Assembly: GCF_003855255.1 (NCBI RefSeq)
Contig: NZ_CP034072.1
Coordinates: 5,359,705 to 5,423,704, forward strand
From: Mycolicibacterium nivoides
Lineage (GTDB): Bacteria; Actinomycetota; Actinomycetes; Mycobacteriales; Mycobacteriaceae
Length of the DNA: 64,000 nucleotides
Direction: 5' to 3'
Below are positions 17,450 to 25,773 of this stretch, piece by piece. Every line of letters starts with the position of its first letter. Positions within the stretch are counted from its first letter, which is position 1. The notes below the pieces were generated by a model. It was given only the letters and a program-made list of their open reading frames with translations, was not told where the DNA came from and made no database searches. The translations under genes and the position numbers were made by a program.

Positions 17450-18307
17450 TCAGTCCGACAGGGCACGCCCCACGATCAGCGGATCGGCGTGGCCGACCAC
17501 GTCAAAATCCTTGTTGTCGTAGTCGAACTTACCGAGCACATGGCGCATGGCGTTGATGCGGGCGCGTTTCTTGTCGTTGCTCTTGACCACGGTCCAGGGC
17601 GCCATCTCGGTGTCGGTCCAGGCGAACATGTCTTCCTTGGCCGCGGTGTAGTCATCCCATTTGTCCAGCGACGCGAGGTCGGTGGGTGAGAGTTTCCACT
17701 GCCGCACCGGGTCGACCTGGCGGATGGTGAACCGGGTGCGCTGCTCGGATTGCGTGACGGAGAACCACAGCTTGGTCAGGCTGATGCCGTCGTTGACCAG
17801 CATCTGCTCGAACAACGGGGCCTGGCGGATGAATTCGGCATGCTGCTTGGGCGAGCAGTAGCCCATCACGCGCTCCACCCCGGCGCGGTTGTACCAGGAG
17901 CGGTCGAACAGCACGATCTCACCGGCGGCGGGCAGATGCTGCACGTAGCGCTGGAAGTACCACTGGGTGCGTTCTTTTTCGGTCGGCTTCTCCAGCGCGA
18001 CCACCCGGGCCCCGCGGGGGTTGAGGTGCTCCATGAACCGCTTGATGGTGCCGCCCTTGCCGGCCGCGTCGCGTCCCTCGAAGACGATGACGTGCCGCAA
18101 CCCGTTGCCCTGGCTCCACTTCTGCAGCTTCAGCAGCTCGATCTGCAGCAGCCGCTTCTGCTCCTCGTACTCTTGGCGCGACATGCGGTCCTCGTACGGG
18201 TAGTTCTCCCGCCAGGTGTCGACGACCTCGCCGCTGGGTTCCAGCAGCAGTTCCGGGTCGTCATCGTCGTCGTCACGGACCGTGTAGCCGGTGATGTCCA
18301 GAGTCAC
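17450..18307 (-). CDS. ppk2: Polyphosphate kinase 2 (canonical, Rv3232c-like)
   Basis: 285 residues from GTG 18307. Walker A EGRDAAGKGG (77-86) and FDRSWYNRAGVERVMGYC starting at 134 match the class I PPK2 type, whose mycobacterial member (Rv3232c) interconverts GDP/GTP and polyphosphate. The lid region carries KPTEKERTQWYFQRYV. An acidic run of six Asp (12-17) lies near the N-terminus. It is the second PPK2 in the window; the first (395-1261) has a different phosphate-binding motif. A terminator-like hairpin separates it from the aldehyde dehydrogenase upstream, so it probably has its own promoter. Confidence 0.93.
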   Translation of the reverse strand: MTLDITGYTVRDDDDDDPELLLEPSGEVVDTWRENYPYEDRMSRQEYEEQKRLLQIELLKLQKWSQGNGLRHVIVFEGRDAAGKGGTIKRFMEHLNPRGARVVALEKPTEKERTQWYFQRYVQHLPAAGEIVLFDRSWYNRAGVERVMGYCSPKQHAEFIRQAPLFEQMLVNDGISLTKLWFSVTQSEQRTRFTIRQVDPVRQWKLSPTDLASLDKWDDYTAAKEDMFAWTDTEMAPWTVVKSNDKKRARINAMRHVLGKFDYDNKDFDVVGHADPLIVGRALSD

Positions 18308-18322
18308 CGGCCGACGGTATCC

Positions 18323-18355
18323 ACCCCGGCGAACACGAAAGTGTCGCCGGGGTGA
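18323..18355 (-). terminator. Hairpin downstream of the aldehyde dehydrogenase
   Basis: 11-base perfect arms CACCCCGGCGA (18323-18333) and TCGCCGGGGTG (18345-18355), continuing after one bulged base to a GAAA loop. It lies 16 bases after the aldehyde dehydrogenase stop. It lacks a T-run. Confidence 0.6.
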
Positions 18356-18370
18356 ACGGCTGGTACGTCG

Positions 18371-19900
18371 TTACTTGGCCTTACGGCGCGGACGAGCCAA
18401 TGCCAGCTTGGTCAGCAGCTTGTTCATCCTGACGATGGCCTTCTCCGAGTTGTTGTAGTAGCTGCCGCCGGCGCCCACACTGGTGCGCGGCACCACCACG
18501 GTCTCCTGCTTGCAGAACTTGCGCACCCCGTCGATACCGCCGAAGCGGGCACCGATGCCCGATGTCTTCCAGCCGCCCATCGGCGCCGTCGTGCACATCA
18601 GATTGGAGATCACGTCGTTGACGTTGACCGCACCGCAATCGAGCTGCAGCGCAATGGCCTTGGCCCGCTCGACATCCTTGGAGAACACCGAGGCGCTCAG
18701 GCCGTAAGGGCTGTCGTTGGCCAGCCGGACGGCTTCCTCGACCGAGGACACCCGCATGATCGGCAGGGTCGGCCCGAACGTCTCCTCGGTCATGCACGCC
18801 ATCGAGTGGTCGACGTCGACGAGCACGGTCGGCTCGAAGAAGCTGCCCCCGCCCTCGGGACGCTTGCCACCGGTCAGCGCCTTTGCGCCGGCGGCAAGGG
18901 CCTCGTTGACGTGCCGCTCGGTGATCGCGACCTGGCTGTCGTCGATCTGGGAACCGAAGTGGTAGCCCTCCCCGGTGCCCATCTTCAGGTTCTCGACGGC
19001 TTTGACGGTGGCGGCGACGAACTGGTCGTAGACCGGATCGAGCACATAGACCCGCTCGACGGAGACGCAGGTCTGGCCCGCGTTGAACATCGCACCCCAC
19101 ACCGCGGCGTTGGCGGCCAGCTCGACGTCGGCGTCCTCGAGCACGATCATCGGGTCCTTGCCTCCGAGCTCCAGGCTCACCGGGGTCAGGCGGCGCGCGG
19201 CGCGTTCCATCACCTTGGCGCCGGTCGCGCAGGAGCCGGTGAACTGGATGTAGTCGGCGTTGTCGATGACGGCCTCGGACACCGCACGGGCGCCCTGCGC
19301 CAGGGCGAACACCTCGGGGGCACCGGAATCCAGCCAGCCGCGCAGCAGTACCTCAGCAGTGAGCGGGGTGCGCTCGGACGGCTTGAGCAGCACCGCGCAC
19401 CCGGCGGCCAGGGCGCCGATGGCATCCATCATCGCGTTGGCCACGGGGTAGTTCCACGGCGCGATGATCCCGACGACGGGACGCGGCCGGTAGTGCACCG
19501 AGATCTTCTTGATGGACATGATCGGCAGCGCGGCAGGTCGCGAGTCCGGCGCCATCGCCTGCTCGACGACCTTGATGTAGTACGACAGGATCATGATCAG
19601 CAGCGGGACCTCTTGCGCGGCGTCCATGGCCGACTTGCCGGTCTCGGCGATCAGGAGTTTCTCGATCTCGTCGCGGTGGTCCCCCAGCCACACCGCGTAG
19701 CGGGACAGCACCTTGGCGCGGCCTTTGGCGCCGCGTGCCTCCCACTCCCTCTGCGCTTCCCGCAGCCCTGCCGCGATACGCGGCACGTCGGCCGCGTCGG
19801 TCCAGGTCACCTGGCCGGCGACGGCACCGGTGGCGGGGTTGTGAATAGTGCCGGAACCCGTGAACTCTCCGGTCAGAGCTACATCTGGCGTCGCAGTCAT
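18371..19900 (-). CDS. Aldehyde dehydrogenase (succinate-semialdehyde dehydrogenase-like)
   Basis: NAD(P)-dependent oxidation of an aldehyde to its acid. 509 residues with all ALDH landmarks: IIAPWNYPV, GG-type nucleotide loop FTGSCATG, catalytic Glu in LELGGKDP, catalytic Cys in NAGQTCVSVERVYV, and EETFGPTLPIMRV. It ends in a basic LARPRRKAK tail. Substrate cannot be fixed; similarity to the GabD2/long-chain ALDH groups is an impression. An inverted repeat TTGACACCTGTCAA lies 44 bases upstream and could be an operator. Confidence 0.9.
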   Translation of the reverse strand: MTATPDVALTGEFTGSGTIHNPATGAVAGQVTWTDAADVPRIAAGLREAQREWEARGAKGRAKVLSRYAVWLGDHRDEIEKLLIAETGKSAMDAAQEVPLLIMILSYYIKVVEQAMAPDSRPAALPIMSIKKISVHYRPRPVVGIIAPWNYPVANAMMDAIGALAAGCAVLLKPSERTPLTAEVLLRGWLDSGAPEVFALAQGARAVSEAVIDNADYIQFTGSCATGAKVMERAARRLTPVSLELGGKDPMIVLEDADVELAANAAVWGAMFNAGQTCVSVERVYVLDPVYDQFVAATVKAVENLKMGTGEGYHFGSQIDDSQVAITERHVNEALAAGAKALTGGKRPEGGGSFFEPTVLVDVDHSMACMTEETFGPTLPIMRVSSVEEAVRLANDSPYGLSASVFSKDVERAKAIALQLDCGAVNVNDVISNLMCTTAPMGGWKTSGIGARFGGIDGVRKFCKQETVVVPRTSVGAGGSYYNNSEKAIVRMNKLLTKLALARPRRKAK

Positions 19901-19943
19901 GGGCCTATGTTAACCACCGTGTGTGACGCACGTCGCACCGGGG

Positions 19944-19957
19944 TTGACACCTGTCAA
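19944..19957. promoter_or_regulatory. Palindromic operator candidate upstream of the aldehyde dehydrogenase
   Basis: TTGACACCTGTCAA is a perfect inverted repeat (TTGACA-CC-TGTCAA) 44 bases before ATG 19900. It has the size of a TetR/GntR-type operator. No candidate regulator gene is adjacent. Confidence 0.4.
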
Positions 19958-20034
19958 GTGCGGCGTCGCAAACCCCGCCGAGCCGCCCAGCGGGCGGCGA
20001 CCCCCCAGCCGTCGCCCCCTGCGCCGCTCGTGGC

Positions 20035-20238
20035 TCAGTCGTCCGGATCCGACTTCTTCGGGCTGAGCTTCTTGGCCGTCTTTTCGGCGGCCTGCTTCAC
20101 CTTCTTCACAACCCGGTCCACGTTCGCCTTGGCCTTGTCCGCCCGTTTCCCGGCCTTGCCCTTGGCGTCGTTGAGCTGGGCGCCGAGGGTGGTGACGTGA
20201 GGCTTGCAGCACGCAACCGTACGGGTCGGTCTGCCCAC
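20035..20238 (-). CDS. Small Lys/Ala-rich basic protein
   Basis: 67 residues if read from GTG 20238; TTG 20250 or ATG 20307 give longer forms. The C-terminal half is a highly charged helix rich in K, A and D (from AKGKAGKRADKAKANVDRVV to the end SPKKSDPDD), resembling the basic tails of nucleoid-associated proteins, but no folded domain is evident. A promoter-like pair TTGAAT-17-TATCAA lies inside the longest reading frame, which favours the shorter starts. A perfect palindrome overlaps that -10 box. The function is unknown. Confidence 0.5.
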   Translation of the reverse strand: MGRPTRTVACCKPHVTTLGAQLNDAKGKAGKRADKAKANVDRVVKKVKQAAEKTAKKLSPKKSDPDD

Positions 20239-20245
20239 CCGAATG

Positions 20246-20262
20246 ATCAAGTGATACTTGAT
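20246..20262. promoter_or_regulatory. Perfect 17-bp palindrome over the promoter of the small basic gene
   Basis: ATCAAGTGATACTTGAT: 7-base perfect arms with a 3-base centre. It overlaps the proposed -10 (20258-20263) and transcription start on the minus strand, the expected place for a repressor operator. Confidence 0.55.
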
Positions 20263-20286
20263 AGTTAGGCCACCGCCAGAATTCAA
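20258..20286 (-). promoter_or_regulatory. Sigma-A-like promoter of the small basic gene
   Basis: On the minus strand TTGAAT (20286-20281) and TATCAA (20263-20258) are separated by 17 bases. It is close to the housekeeping consensus. Confidence 0.45.
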
Positions 20287-20374
20287 GCTCACGGACGCTG
20301 GCGGCATCGTGATCGCGATTTGTGTGACGCAAGTTGCCGATACGCCAAAATGTCCGGACCAGACAGGTGATCGC

Positions 20375-20947
20375 TCAGCGAAAATCCGGAGAGGCGCTGC
20401 TCACCCGGTCGCACTGCCCACCCCGGGCGAAAACCGCGGCGGCGCACACCACCGAAGTGCCCAGCAACACTCCACCGACGGTGTCTGTGAAGTAGTGAAA
20501 AGTCATTGCCAGGCCGCACATGCCGAGCAGGATGGCGCCGGACGCGAGGACGACGGACCACAATCCCACGCCCGCCACCAGGACGAGCAGGCCTGCCACC
20601 ACCACCAGGAAGGTGGTGTGTCCACTGGGGTAGGCCAGCGCACCCCCTTTCTCCCTGCCGAAGATGGGCTTGCAGACGCGCACGATGGCAATGGCCACCA
20701 GCGGACTCACCACCATGGCGAGCGCCAGCCGCTTCCGGTGCTGCCGCATGGCCACGACGATGCCGACGAGCAACCCGACAATCAGCACCGCTGGTGTGGT
20801 GATGCCAAGGAAAACCGTCGCCCGCGAACCCAAGTCGCTGCCGAGCCGCTGAAACCAGCTGTCGACCGGTTGCGGTGCGCCGCGGACCGCCCAACCGAGC
20901 AGCACCATCCCGGTGACGCCGACCAGCGGCCACCACCGGGTGATCAA
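20375..20947 (-). CDS. PAP2-family membrane phosphatase
   Basis: 190 residues from TTG 20947, which overlaps the stop of the upstream DinB-like gene (TTGA). About five hydrophobic segments. PAP2 motifs: a degenerate first motif KPIFGREKG, PSGH in AYPSGHTTF, and FHYFTDTVGG carrying the third-motif His and Asp. These fit a lipid phosphate/undecaprenyl-pyrophosphate-type phosphatase acting at the outer face of the membrane; the real substrate is unknown. The weak first motif (no RP) is worth noting. Confidence 0.75.
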   Translation of the reverse strand: MITRWWPLVGVTGMVLLGWAVRGAPQPVDSWFQRLGSDLGSRATVFLGITTPAVLIVGLLVGIVVAMRQHRKRLALAMVVSPLVAIAIVRVCKPIFGREKGGALAYPSGHTTFLVVVAGLLVLVAGVGLWSVVLASGAILLGMCGLAMTFHYFTDTVGGVLLGTSVVCAAAVFARGGQCDRVSSASPDFR

Positions 20948-21462
20948 GGGATGATGCCGCGCAGGTACGCCGCCTGACCGAGGTGCTGAGCGCAGTCGTC
21001 GATGATGCTGACCAACCGCGCGCTCGCCGTCACCGGCGGATCCCACCGCGTATCGACGATGCGGCCGAGGTCTTCGGAGGTCACGCCGGCGATGTAGGCC
21101 AGCGTCACCTTGTGCACGGCCAGGTAGTACCCCGCCAGCAGTTCGGCAGACGCGTGCACCTTCGCAACATCGTCGGGGGTGTGCCCGTACCCGATGTCAT
21201 CGGCCGGCAGGTCGAGCCCGAACCGGTCCCTCCAGCCATCGCGGGTCCAGACCTGCTCGATCCCGGCGACGTCACACAACTGCAGGTCCTGGCAGCGGGC
21301 GCTGTGCCAGATCAGCCACGCGATGCTGTTGGCCTGCGGGGTGGGGCGATAACTCGAGACCTCCTCGGTCAGCCCGTCGGTGAGATCGTCGACATGCTCG
21401 ATGAGCCGGGTGAACGAGTCGCGCAGCAATTCTCGGACGGCATCGGAATCAGCGGCAGCCAT
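20944..21462 (-). CDS. DinB-like/DUF664 protein
   Basis: 172 residues from ATG 21462. A four-helix DinB-fold with metal-ligand-type histidines: [14 protein letters not shown] and the C-terminal [15 protein letters not shown], and a third near YLAVHKV. Related mycobacterial proteins are mycothiol-dependent transferases, but that activity is an inference. The longer frame to 21555 would overlap the divergent kinase promoter. Translationally coupled to the PAP2 gene. Confidence 0.7.
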   Translation of the reverse strand: MAAADSDAVRELLRDSFTRLIEHVDDLTDGLTEEVSSYRPTPQANSIAWLIWHSARCQDLQLCDVAGIEQVWTRDGWRDRFGLDLPADDIGYGHTPDDVAKVHASAELLAGYYLAVHKVTLAYIAGVTSEDLGRIVDTRWDPPVTASARLVSIIDDCAQHLGQAAYLRGIIP

Positions 21463-21504
21463 GGTCTCGACGCTACTCGCGAACCGTCCAGGCACCGCCC
21501 CGAC

Positions 21505-21510
21505 TACGAT
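21505..21510 (+). promoter_or_regulatory. -10 box of leaderless Ser/Thr kinase transcript
   Basis: TACGAT is followed by seven bases and ATG 21518. Confidence 0.5.
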
Positions 21511-21517
21511 CACGGGC

Positions 21518-23029
21518 ATGCCGTTGAATACCGGCGACGTGTTCGCCGGGTACACGATTCAGCGTCTGCTCGGCTCAGGGGGCATGGGCGAGGTGTATCT
21601 GGCGCAGCATCCGCGCCTACCCCGCCAGGACGCACTCAAGATCATGCCGGCCTCGCTGACCGGTGACGCCCAGTATCGCGACCGGTTCAACCGCGAAGCC
21701 GACATCGCCGCCTCACTCTGGCATCCCCACATCGTCGGCCTGCACGATCGCGGCGAGCACGAGGGGCAGCTGTGGATCGCGATGGACTACGTCGACGGCA
21801 CCGACGCCGCCCGGTACGTACGCGATCGGCACCCCTCCGGCATGCCCCTGCCCGAGGCTGTCGAGATCGTCACCGCGATCGCCGAAGCCCTCGACTACGC
21901 ACACGAGCGCCACCTGTTACATCGCGACGTCAAGCCAGCCAACATCCTGCTGACCGGACCGGAAGTCGCTCGTCGCCGAATTCTGTTGGCCGACTTCGGT
22001 GTTGCCCGTCGGATCGACGACATCAGCGGGATCACCGCCACCAACATGGCCGTCGGCTCGATGGCCTACTCCGCCCCCGAGCAGCTCCTGGGGCAGACGA
22101 TGGACGGACGGGCCGACCAATATGCCTTGGCGGCCAGTGCATTTCAGCTCCTGGCAGGGCATTCGCCCTTCCATCATTCCAATCCCGCCGTGGTCATCAG
22201 CAAGCAACTCAACGAGCTCCCGCCCAGCCTGCGCGGCAATCGTCCCGAACTGGCCTACCTGGACGAGGTCATGCTCAAGGGCATGGCCAAGGACCGCGAT
22301 GGCCGCTACGCGCGGTGCGCCGATTTCGCGAAGGCGCTCGCCGACGCCCGGGCGACCGCCCCGGCTACGCGGCGCCCTCCCACGGTGCAGCCGGTGTCGC
22401 CGCGACCGGTGTCGACGGAACCCCCGCGGGTCTTCGTGGCTCCGACCTTCACGGCACCCGGGCCCCCGGTGGTCAGTGCGCCGCACCACTCCCCCACCTG
22501 GTCGGGCCCCAGCCCGATCCCTCAACCCCGCCAACCCCAGAAGCCCAGCGCCGCAAGGGGTGTGGCGCCGGGTGCGCTGGCGGTGCTGCTGGTGTGCGCC
22601 ATCGTCTTCGCGATCAGCCAGTTCGTCCGGGCCGCCCCGGCTCCGGTCAGTACACCGTCGTGGCAGCCGTACGTCGACGCGGCCAAGACCTTCGCACTGC
22701 ACACCGTCACCGTGAGCGCCGACACGGCCGACAGCGATCTCGAGGCGATCATGGACGGCGCCACCGATGAGTTCCGCGCCGACCTGAAGAGCCAGGCGCC
22801 GCAGATCAAACGCAAGGCCCAGGAACTGGGCGTCAAGACCGACGGGACGGTCACCGGGGCCGGCGTCGAATCGCTGTTCTCCGATGAAGCGGTCGTGCTC
22901 GTCACCGTCGACACCAAGGTCACCGTCACGAGCAATCGGGTCGGCGTGGTGTCACTGCAACGCGTGCGGGTCACCGTCGAACATGTCGACGGCGCCTACA
23001 AGGCCTCGAAGCTGGAGTTTGTGAACTGA
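21518..23029 (+). CDS. Receptor Ser/Thr protein kinase with Mce-associated-type extracellular domain
   Basis: 503 residues. Kinase domain (about 10-275): Gly loop GSGGMGEVY (19-27), ATP Lys K41 in ALKIM, catalytic loop HRDVKPAN (135-142, D137), DFGVAR (159-164), activation loop with several Thr/Ser before SAPEQ. A Pro-rich linker leads to a single membrane helix (about 352-372, [16 protein letters not shown]). The outer domain (about 380-503) reads like the Mce-associated membrane proteins, with the same [16 protein letters not shown]...DGATDEF...[19 protein letters not shown]...[16 protein letters not shown] layout as the next gene. Organisation resembles PknF-like kinases. The stop and the next ATG overlap by one base (TGATG), so the two products probably work together. 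Confidence 0.88.
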   Translation: MPLNTGDVFAGYTIQRLLGSGGMGEVYLAQHPRLPRQDALKIMPASLTGDAQYRDRFNREADIAASLWHPHIVGLHDRGEHEGQLWIAMDYVDGTDAARYVRDRHPSGMPLPEAVEIVTAIAEALDYAHERHLLHRDVKPANILLTGPEVARRRILLADFGVARRIDDISGITATNMAVGSMAYSAPEQLLGQTMDGRADQYALAASAFQLLAGHSPFHHSNPAVVISKQLNELPPSLRGNRPELAYLDEVMLKGMAKDRDGRYARCADFAKALADARATAPATRRPPTVQPVSPRPVSTEPPRVFVAPTFTAPGPPVVSAPHHSPTWSGPSPIPQPRQPQKPSAARGVAPGALAVLLVCAIVFAISQFVRAAPAPVSTPSWQPYVDAAKTFALHTVTVSADTADSDLEAIMDGATDEFRADLKSQAPQIKRKAQELGVKTDGTVTGAGVESLFSDEAVVLVTVDTKVTVTSNRVGVVSLQRVRVTVEHVDGAYKASKLEFVN

Positions 23030-23520
23030 TGGGGACACGCGCACGCGGCTGGACGCTGCTGGTCGCCGGCCTCGCCGTCGGCATCATCGTCGCCATCGGC
23101 CTGGGTTCCTGGCAGCTGTCGGTCAAGAGCCGGCCGGCGCCCGCGCCCGTCGCCGACGACGACCATGCACGCGAGCAGGTCACCGAGTTCGTGGCCACCA
23201 ATGTGGTCAAGGTCCTGAGCTTCACCCCCACGACCAGCAGGGGTGACATCGATGCGGTCAGCGAACTGCTGACCGGCTCGGCGGTCGACGACTACCGCAA
23301 GACGATCCGCTCGAAGCCGGACAACGTCACCCAGACCGCGACGGTCCGAAACACCGGCGTGGAGTCGCTGACTGCCGACGAGGCCATGGTGGTGGCGTTC
23401 GTCGACCAGAAGACCGAGACCGCGGGTGGCGGCGAGCCGACCAAGGACGCACTGGCGTACCGGGTCAGCCTCACCCGCGTCGACGGCGACTGGCTGATCT
23501 CGGAACTGGAGCCGCTCTAG
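23029..23520 (+). CDS. Mce-associated membrane protein-like (single-pass)
   Basis: 163 residues. An N-terminal membrane anchor (WTLLVAGLAVGIIVAIGLGSWQL) is followed by an outer domain with the pattern VTEFVATNVVKVLSF...DAVSELLTGSAVDDYRK...VESLTADEAMVVAFVD...DGDWLISELEPL. This is the layout of proteins found downstream of mce operons, though no mce genes are in this window. The domain matches the outer half of the preceding kinase, suggesting a receptor/partner pair arising by duplication. Translation is coupled to the kinase gene. Confidence 0.75.
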   Translation: MGTRARGWTLLVAGLAVGIIVAIGLGSWQLSVKSRPAPAPVADDDHAREQVTEFVATNVVKVLSFTPTTSRGDIDAVSELLTGSAVDDYRKTIRSKPDNVTQTATVRNTGVESLTADEAMVVAFVDQKTETAGGGEPTKDALAYRVSLTRVDGDWLISELEPL

Positions 23521-23523
23521 CGG

Positions 23524-23910
23524 CTACTGCGCTGCGGCCCCGTGGAACACCGCCTCGACGTTGTTGCCGTCGGGATCGCGGACGAACGCGCCGAAATAGC
23601 CCGGGTGGTACTCGGGCCACAGCCGTGGCGCGTGCAGCGACTCGGCCCCCAGTTTCACCGCGGCGTCGTAGAACGCCTGGACCGCATCGGTGTCGGCCGC
23701 ATGGAACGCCACATGGATCTCCCGGTTGGGCCCGCCGGCGTCGCCGGCGCTGGCGTCGGCGATCCAGAAGTCGGGCTTGCCCTCACTGCCGTAGCCGATG
23801 GCCACGCCAAAGTCCATCTGCCGGGAGTAGCCCAGGACACCCAGCACGGTGTCGTAGAACTCGCTGGCCTTGGTGAAATCGGTGCAGTTGATACCGAAGT
23901 GATCGATCAC
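23524..23910 (-). CDS. VOC-family (glyoxalase/bleomycin resistance fold) protein
   Basis: 128 residues from GTG 23910. Two beta-alpha-beta-beta-beta modules; metal-site-type residues are H in VIDHFGIN, E/H in REIHVAFH and E in NNVEAVF. Such proteins include glyoxalases, dioxygenases and resistance proteins; no substrate can be assigned. It converges on the Mce-associated gene with a three-base gap. A longer frame to 23949 is possible but the domain begins at VIDHFG. Confidence 0.75.
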   Translation of the reverse strand: MIDHFGINCTDFTKASEFYDTVLGVLGYSRQMDFGVAIGYGSEGKPDFWIADASAGDAGGPNREIHVAFHAADTDAVQAFYDAAVKLGAESLHAPRLWPEYHPGYFGAFVRDPDGNNVEAVFHGAAAQ

Positions 23911-23996
23911 GCGCTGATCCTGGCACGGCCCACCGACAAAGCCGCGCAATGTCGCGAAATTCGGCCAACCCCATGGGCATCCACAGCTTGTAGTCG

Positions 23997-24002
23997 TAAG
24001 TT
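23997..24002 (+). promoter_or_regulatory. -10 box of leaderless deacylase transcript
   Basis: TAAGTT is followed by six bases and ATG 24009. Confidence 0.45.
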
Positions 24003-24008
24003 AGTTAG

Positions 24009-25730
24009 ATGAGCTACGACCTGTGCATCCGCGGCGGCACCATCGTCGACGGCCTGGGTGGCGAACCCTACGTGGGCGACGTCGCGGTGCGCGACGGCGT
24101 CATCGTCGAGATCGGGTCCGTGGCCGGGACCGCCGAACGCGAGATCGATGCCACCGGGCTCTTGGTCACCCCCGGTTTCGTCGACCTGCACACGCACTAC
24201 GACGGTCAGGCGATCTGGTCGGACCGGCTCAACCCATCCTCGGCACACGGGGTCACCACGGCCGTGATGGGCAACTGCGGCGTCGGGTTCGCGCCGTGCC
24301 GTCCGGACGATCACGACGTGCTGGTCGACGTCATGGCCGGTGTGGAGGACATCCCCGGGGTCGTCATGGTCGATGGTCTGCCGTGGACGTGGGAGACGTT
24401 CCCCGAGTTCCTCGACGCCCTGGGGTCCCGTCGGCTCGACATCGACGTGGCGGCGTTCCTGCCGCACTCCCCGCTGCGGGTGTATGTGATGGGGCGGCGC
24501 GGCATAGATCGAGAGCCCGCGAACACCGAAGACCTCGCGCTCATGCGCAAGCTCGCCGCCGAGGCCGTGAACTGCGGAGCACTGGGATTCGCCTCGTCGA
24601 GGCTGACGATCCACAAGACCGAGAGCGGCAGGCCGATTCCCAGTTACGACGCCGGCTATGCGGAGATCGAGGCGATCGCCCGGGGCGTGCACGACGCCGG
24701 TGGCGGCCTGATCCAGTTCGTGCCCGATCTGGTCGCGGGCGACTACGAACCGGCACTGCAGACGGTGTTCGACGTGGCCGCCGACGTGGGCTTGCCCGTC
24801 ACGTTCACGCTGGCTATCGGCAATGCCGGGCCGCCGTTCTTCGAGGACGCGCTGCGCATGGTGGAGAAGGCCAACCAGAATGGCGGCAGTATTTCTGCCC
24901 AGATCTTCCCCCGTCCGATCGGACTGGTACTCGGCCTTGAGTTGTCGGGCAATCCGTTCGTCCTCTACCCGAGCTACCGCGAGATCGCCCACCTGCCGCT
25001 TGCCGAGCGAGTCGCCGAGATGCGTAAACCCGAAGTCCGCCAACGTATTCTGAGCGATTCCTCGGCCAGCGACGGACACCCGCTGATGTTCGCGGTGCAG
25101 GCCTGGGACTACATGTACCCGCTGGGTGAGCAGCCCGACTACGAGCCCGATCCGTCGAACTCGATCGGTGCCCGGGCGCGGGCCCGCGACGTCGACCCCC
25201 TCGAGGAGGCCTACGACCGCCTGCTCGACGACGACGGGCACGCCATGCTGCTGGTCACGCTGGCCAACTTCCGCGACAACTCCCTCGACACCGTCGCCGA
25301 GTTGATCCGGCGCGACGACGTCATACTCGGCCTCGGCGACGGCGGCGCGCATTACGGGATGATCTGCGACGCGAGCTTCCCCACCTACCTGCTGACGCAC
25401 TGGGTACGTGACCGGGGCGCGGGGATGCTGACCGTCGCGGATGCCGTTCGGGAACTGACCTCGGTACCGGCCAGGGTCGCCGGGCTGGCCGATCGCGGTC
25501 GAATTGCGTTGGGCTACAAGGCCGATCTCAACGTCATCGACCATGCGGCACTGCGGCTGCACCGGCCGGTCGTCGCCTACGACCTGCCCGGCGGCGGGCG
25601 TCGCCTCGACCAGACCGCGGACGGCTACGTCGCGACTGTCGTGTCCGGTGAGATCATCGCCGAGAACGGTGTCCCCACGGAGGCGCGTCCCGGTCGACTC
25701 GTCCGCGGCAAACAACCTGCGCCCATGTGA
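24009..25730 (+). CDS. N-acyl-D-amino-acid deacylase-family amidohydrolase
   Basis: 573 residues. Metal-dependent amidohydrolase of the D-aminoacylase group: TPGFVDLHTHYDGQ with H61 and H63, the characteristic Cys motif GNCGVGFAPC, SRLTIHKTESGRPIPS, and the late LGDGGAHYGMICDASF region carrying the catalytic-Asp loop. The small beta-sandwich domain is split between the N-terminus (IRGGTIVDGLGG) and C-terminus (GYKADLNVIDH). Substrate may be an N-acyl D-amino acid or another amide; it cannot be fixed. It appears monocistronic with a leaderless start. Confidence 0.83.
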   Translation: MSYDLCIRGGTIVDGLGGEPYVGDVAVRDGVIVEIGSVAGTAEREIDATGLLVTPGFVDLHTHYDGQAIWSDRLNPSSAHGVTTAVMGNCGVGFAPCRPDDHDVLVDVMAGVEDIPGVVMVDGLPWTWETFPEFLDALGSRRLDIDVAAFLPHSPLRVYVMGRRGIDREPANTEDLALMRKLAAEAVNCGALGFASSRLTIHKTESGRPIPSYDAGYAEIEAIARGVHDAGGGLIQFVPDLVAGDYEPALQTVFDVAADVGLPVTFTLAIGNAGPPFFEDALRMVEKANQNGGSISAQIFPRPIGLVLGLELSGNPFVLYPSYREIAHLPLAERVAEMRKPEVRQRILSDSSASDGHPLMFAVQAWDYMYPLGEQPDYEPDPSNSIGARARARDVDPLEEAYDRLLDDDGHAMLLVTLANFRDNSLDTVAELIRRDDVILGLGDGGAHYGMICDASFPTYLLTHWVRDRGAGMLTVADAVRELTSVPARVAGLADRGRIALGYKADLNVIDHAALRLHRPVVAYDLPGGGRRLDQTADGYVATVVSGEIIAENGVPTEARPGRLVRGKQPAPM

Positions 25731-25761
25731 CAGGTCTCCCACGACGGGGCGCGTACCGAAC

Positions 25762-25767
25762 TATCCT
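25762..25767 (+). promoter_or_regulatory. -10 box of leaderless PNPOx-like transcript
   Basis: TATCCT is followed by six bases and ATG 25774. Confidence 0.5.
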
Positions 25768-25773
25768 CACGTC

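Noticed and set aside
23907..25742. 611-codon open frame antisense to the D-aminoacylase-like gene, and similar long antisense frames over groEL2 (26606-28945), lpd (10609-12453), the secreted protein (35005-37119) and aceA (4210-5553).
   Set aside because: They mirror real genes of high GC content with strong third-position G/C; the translations are low-complexity, lack domain motifs and have no start signals.
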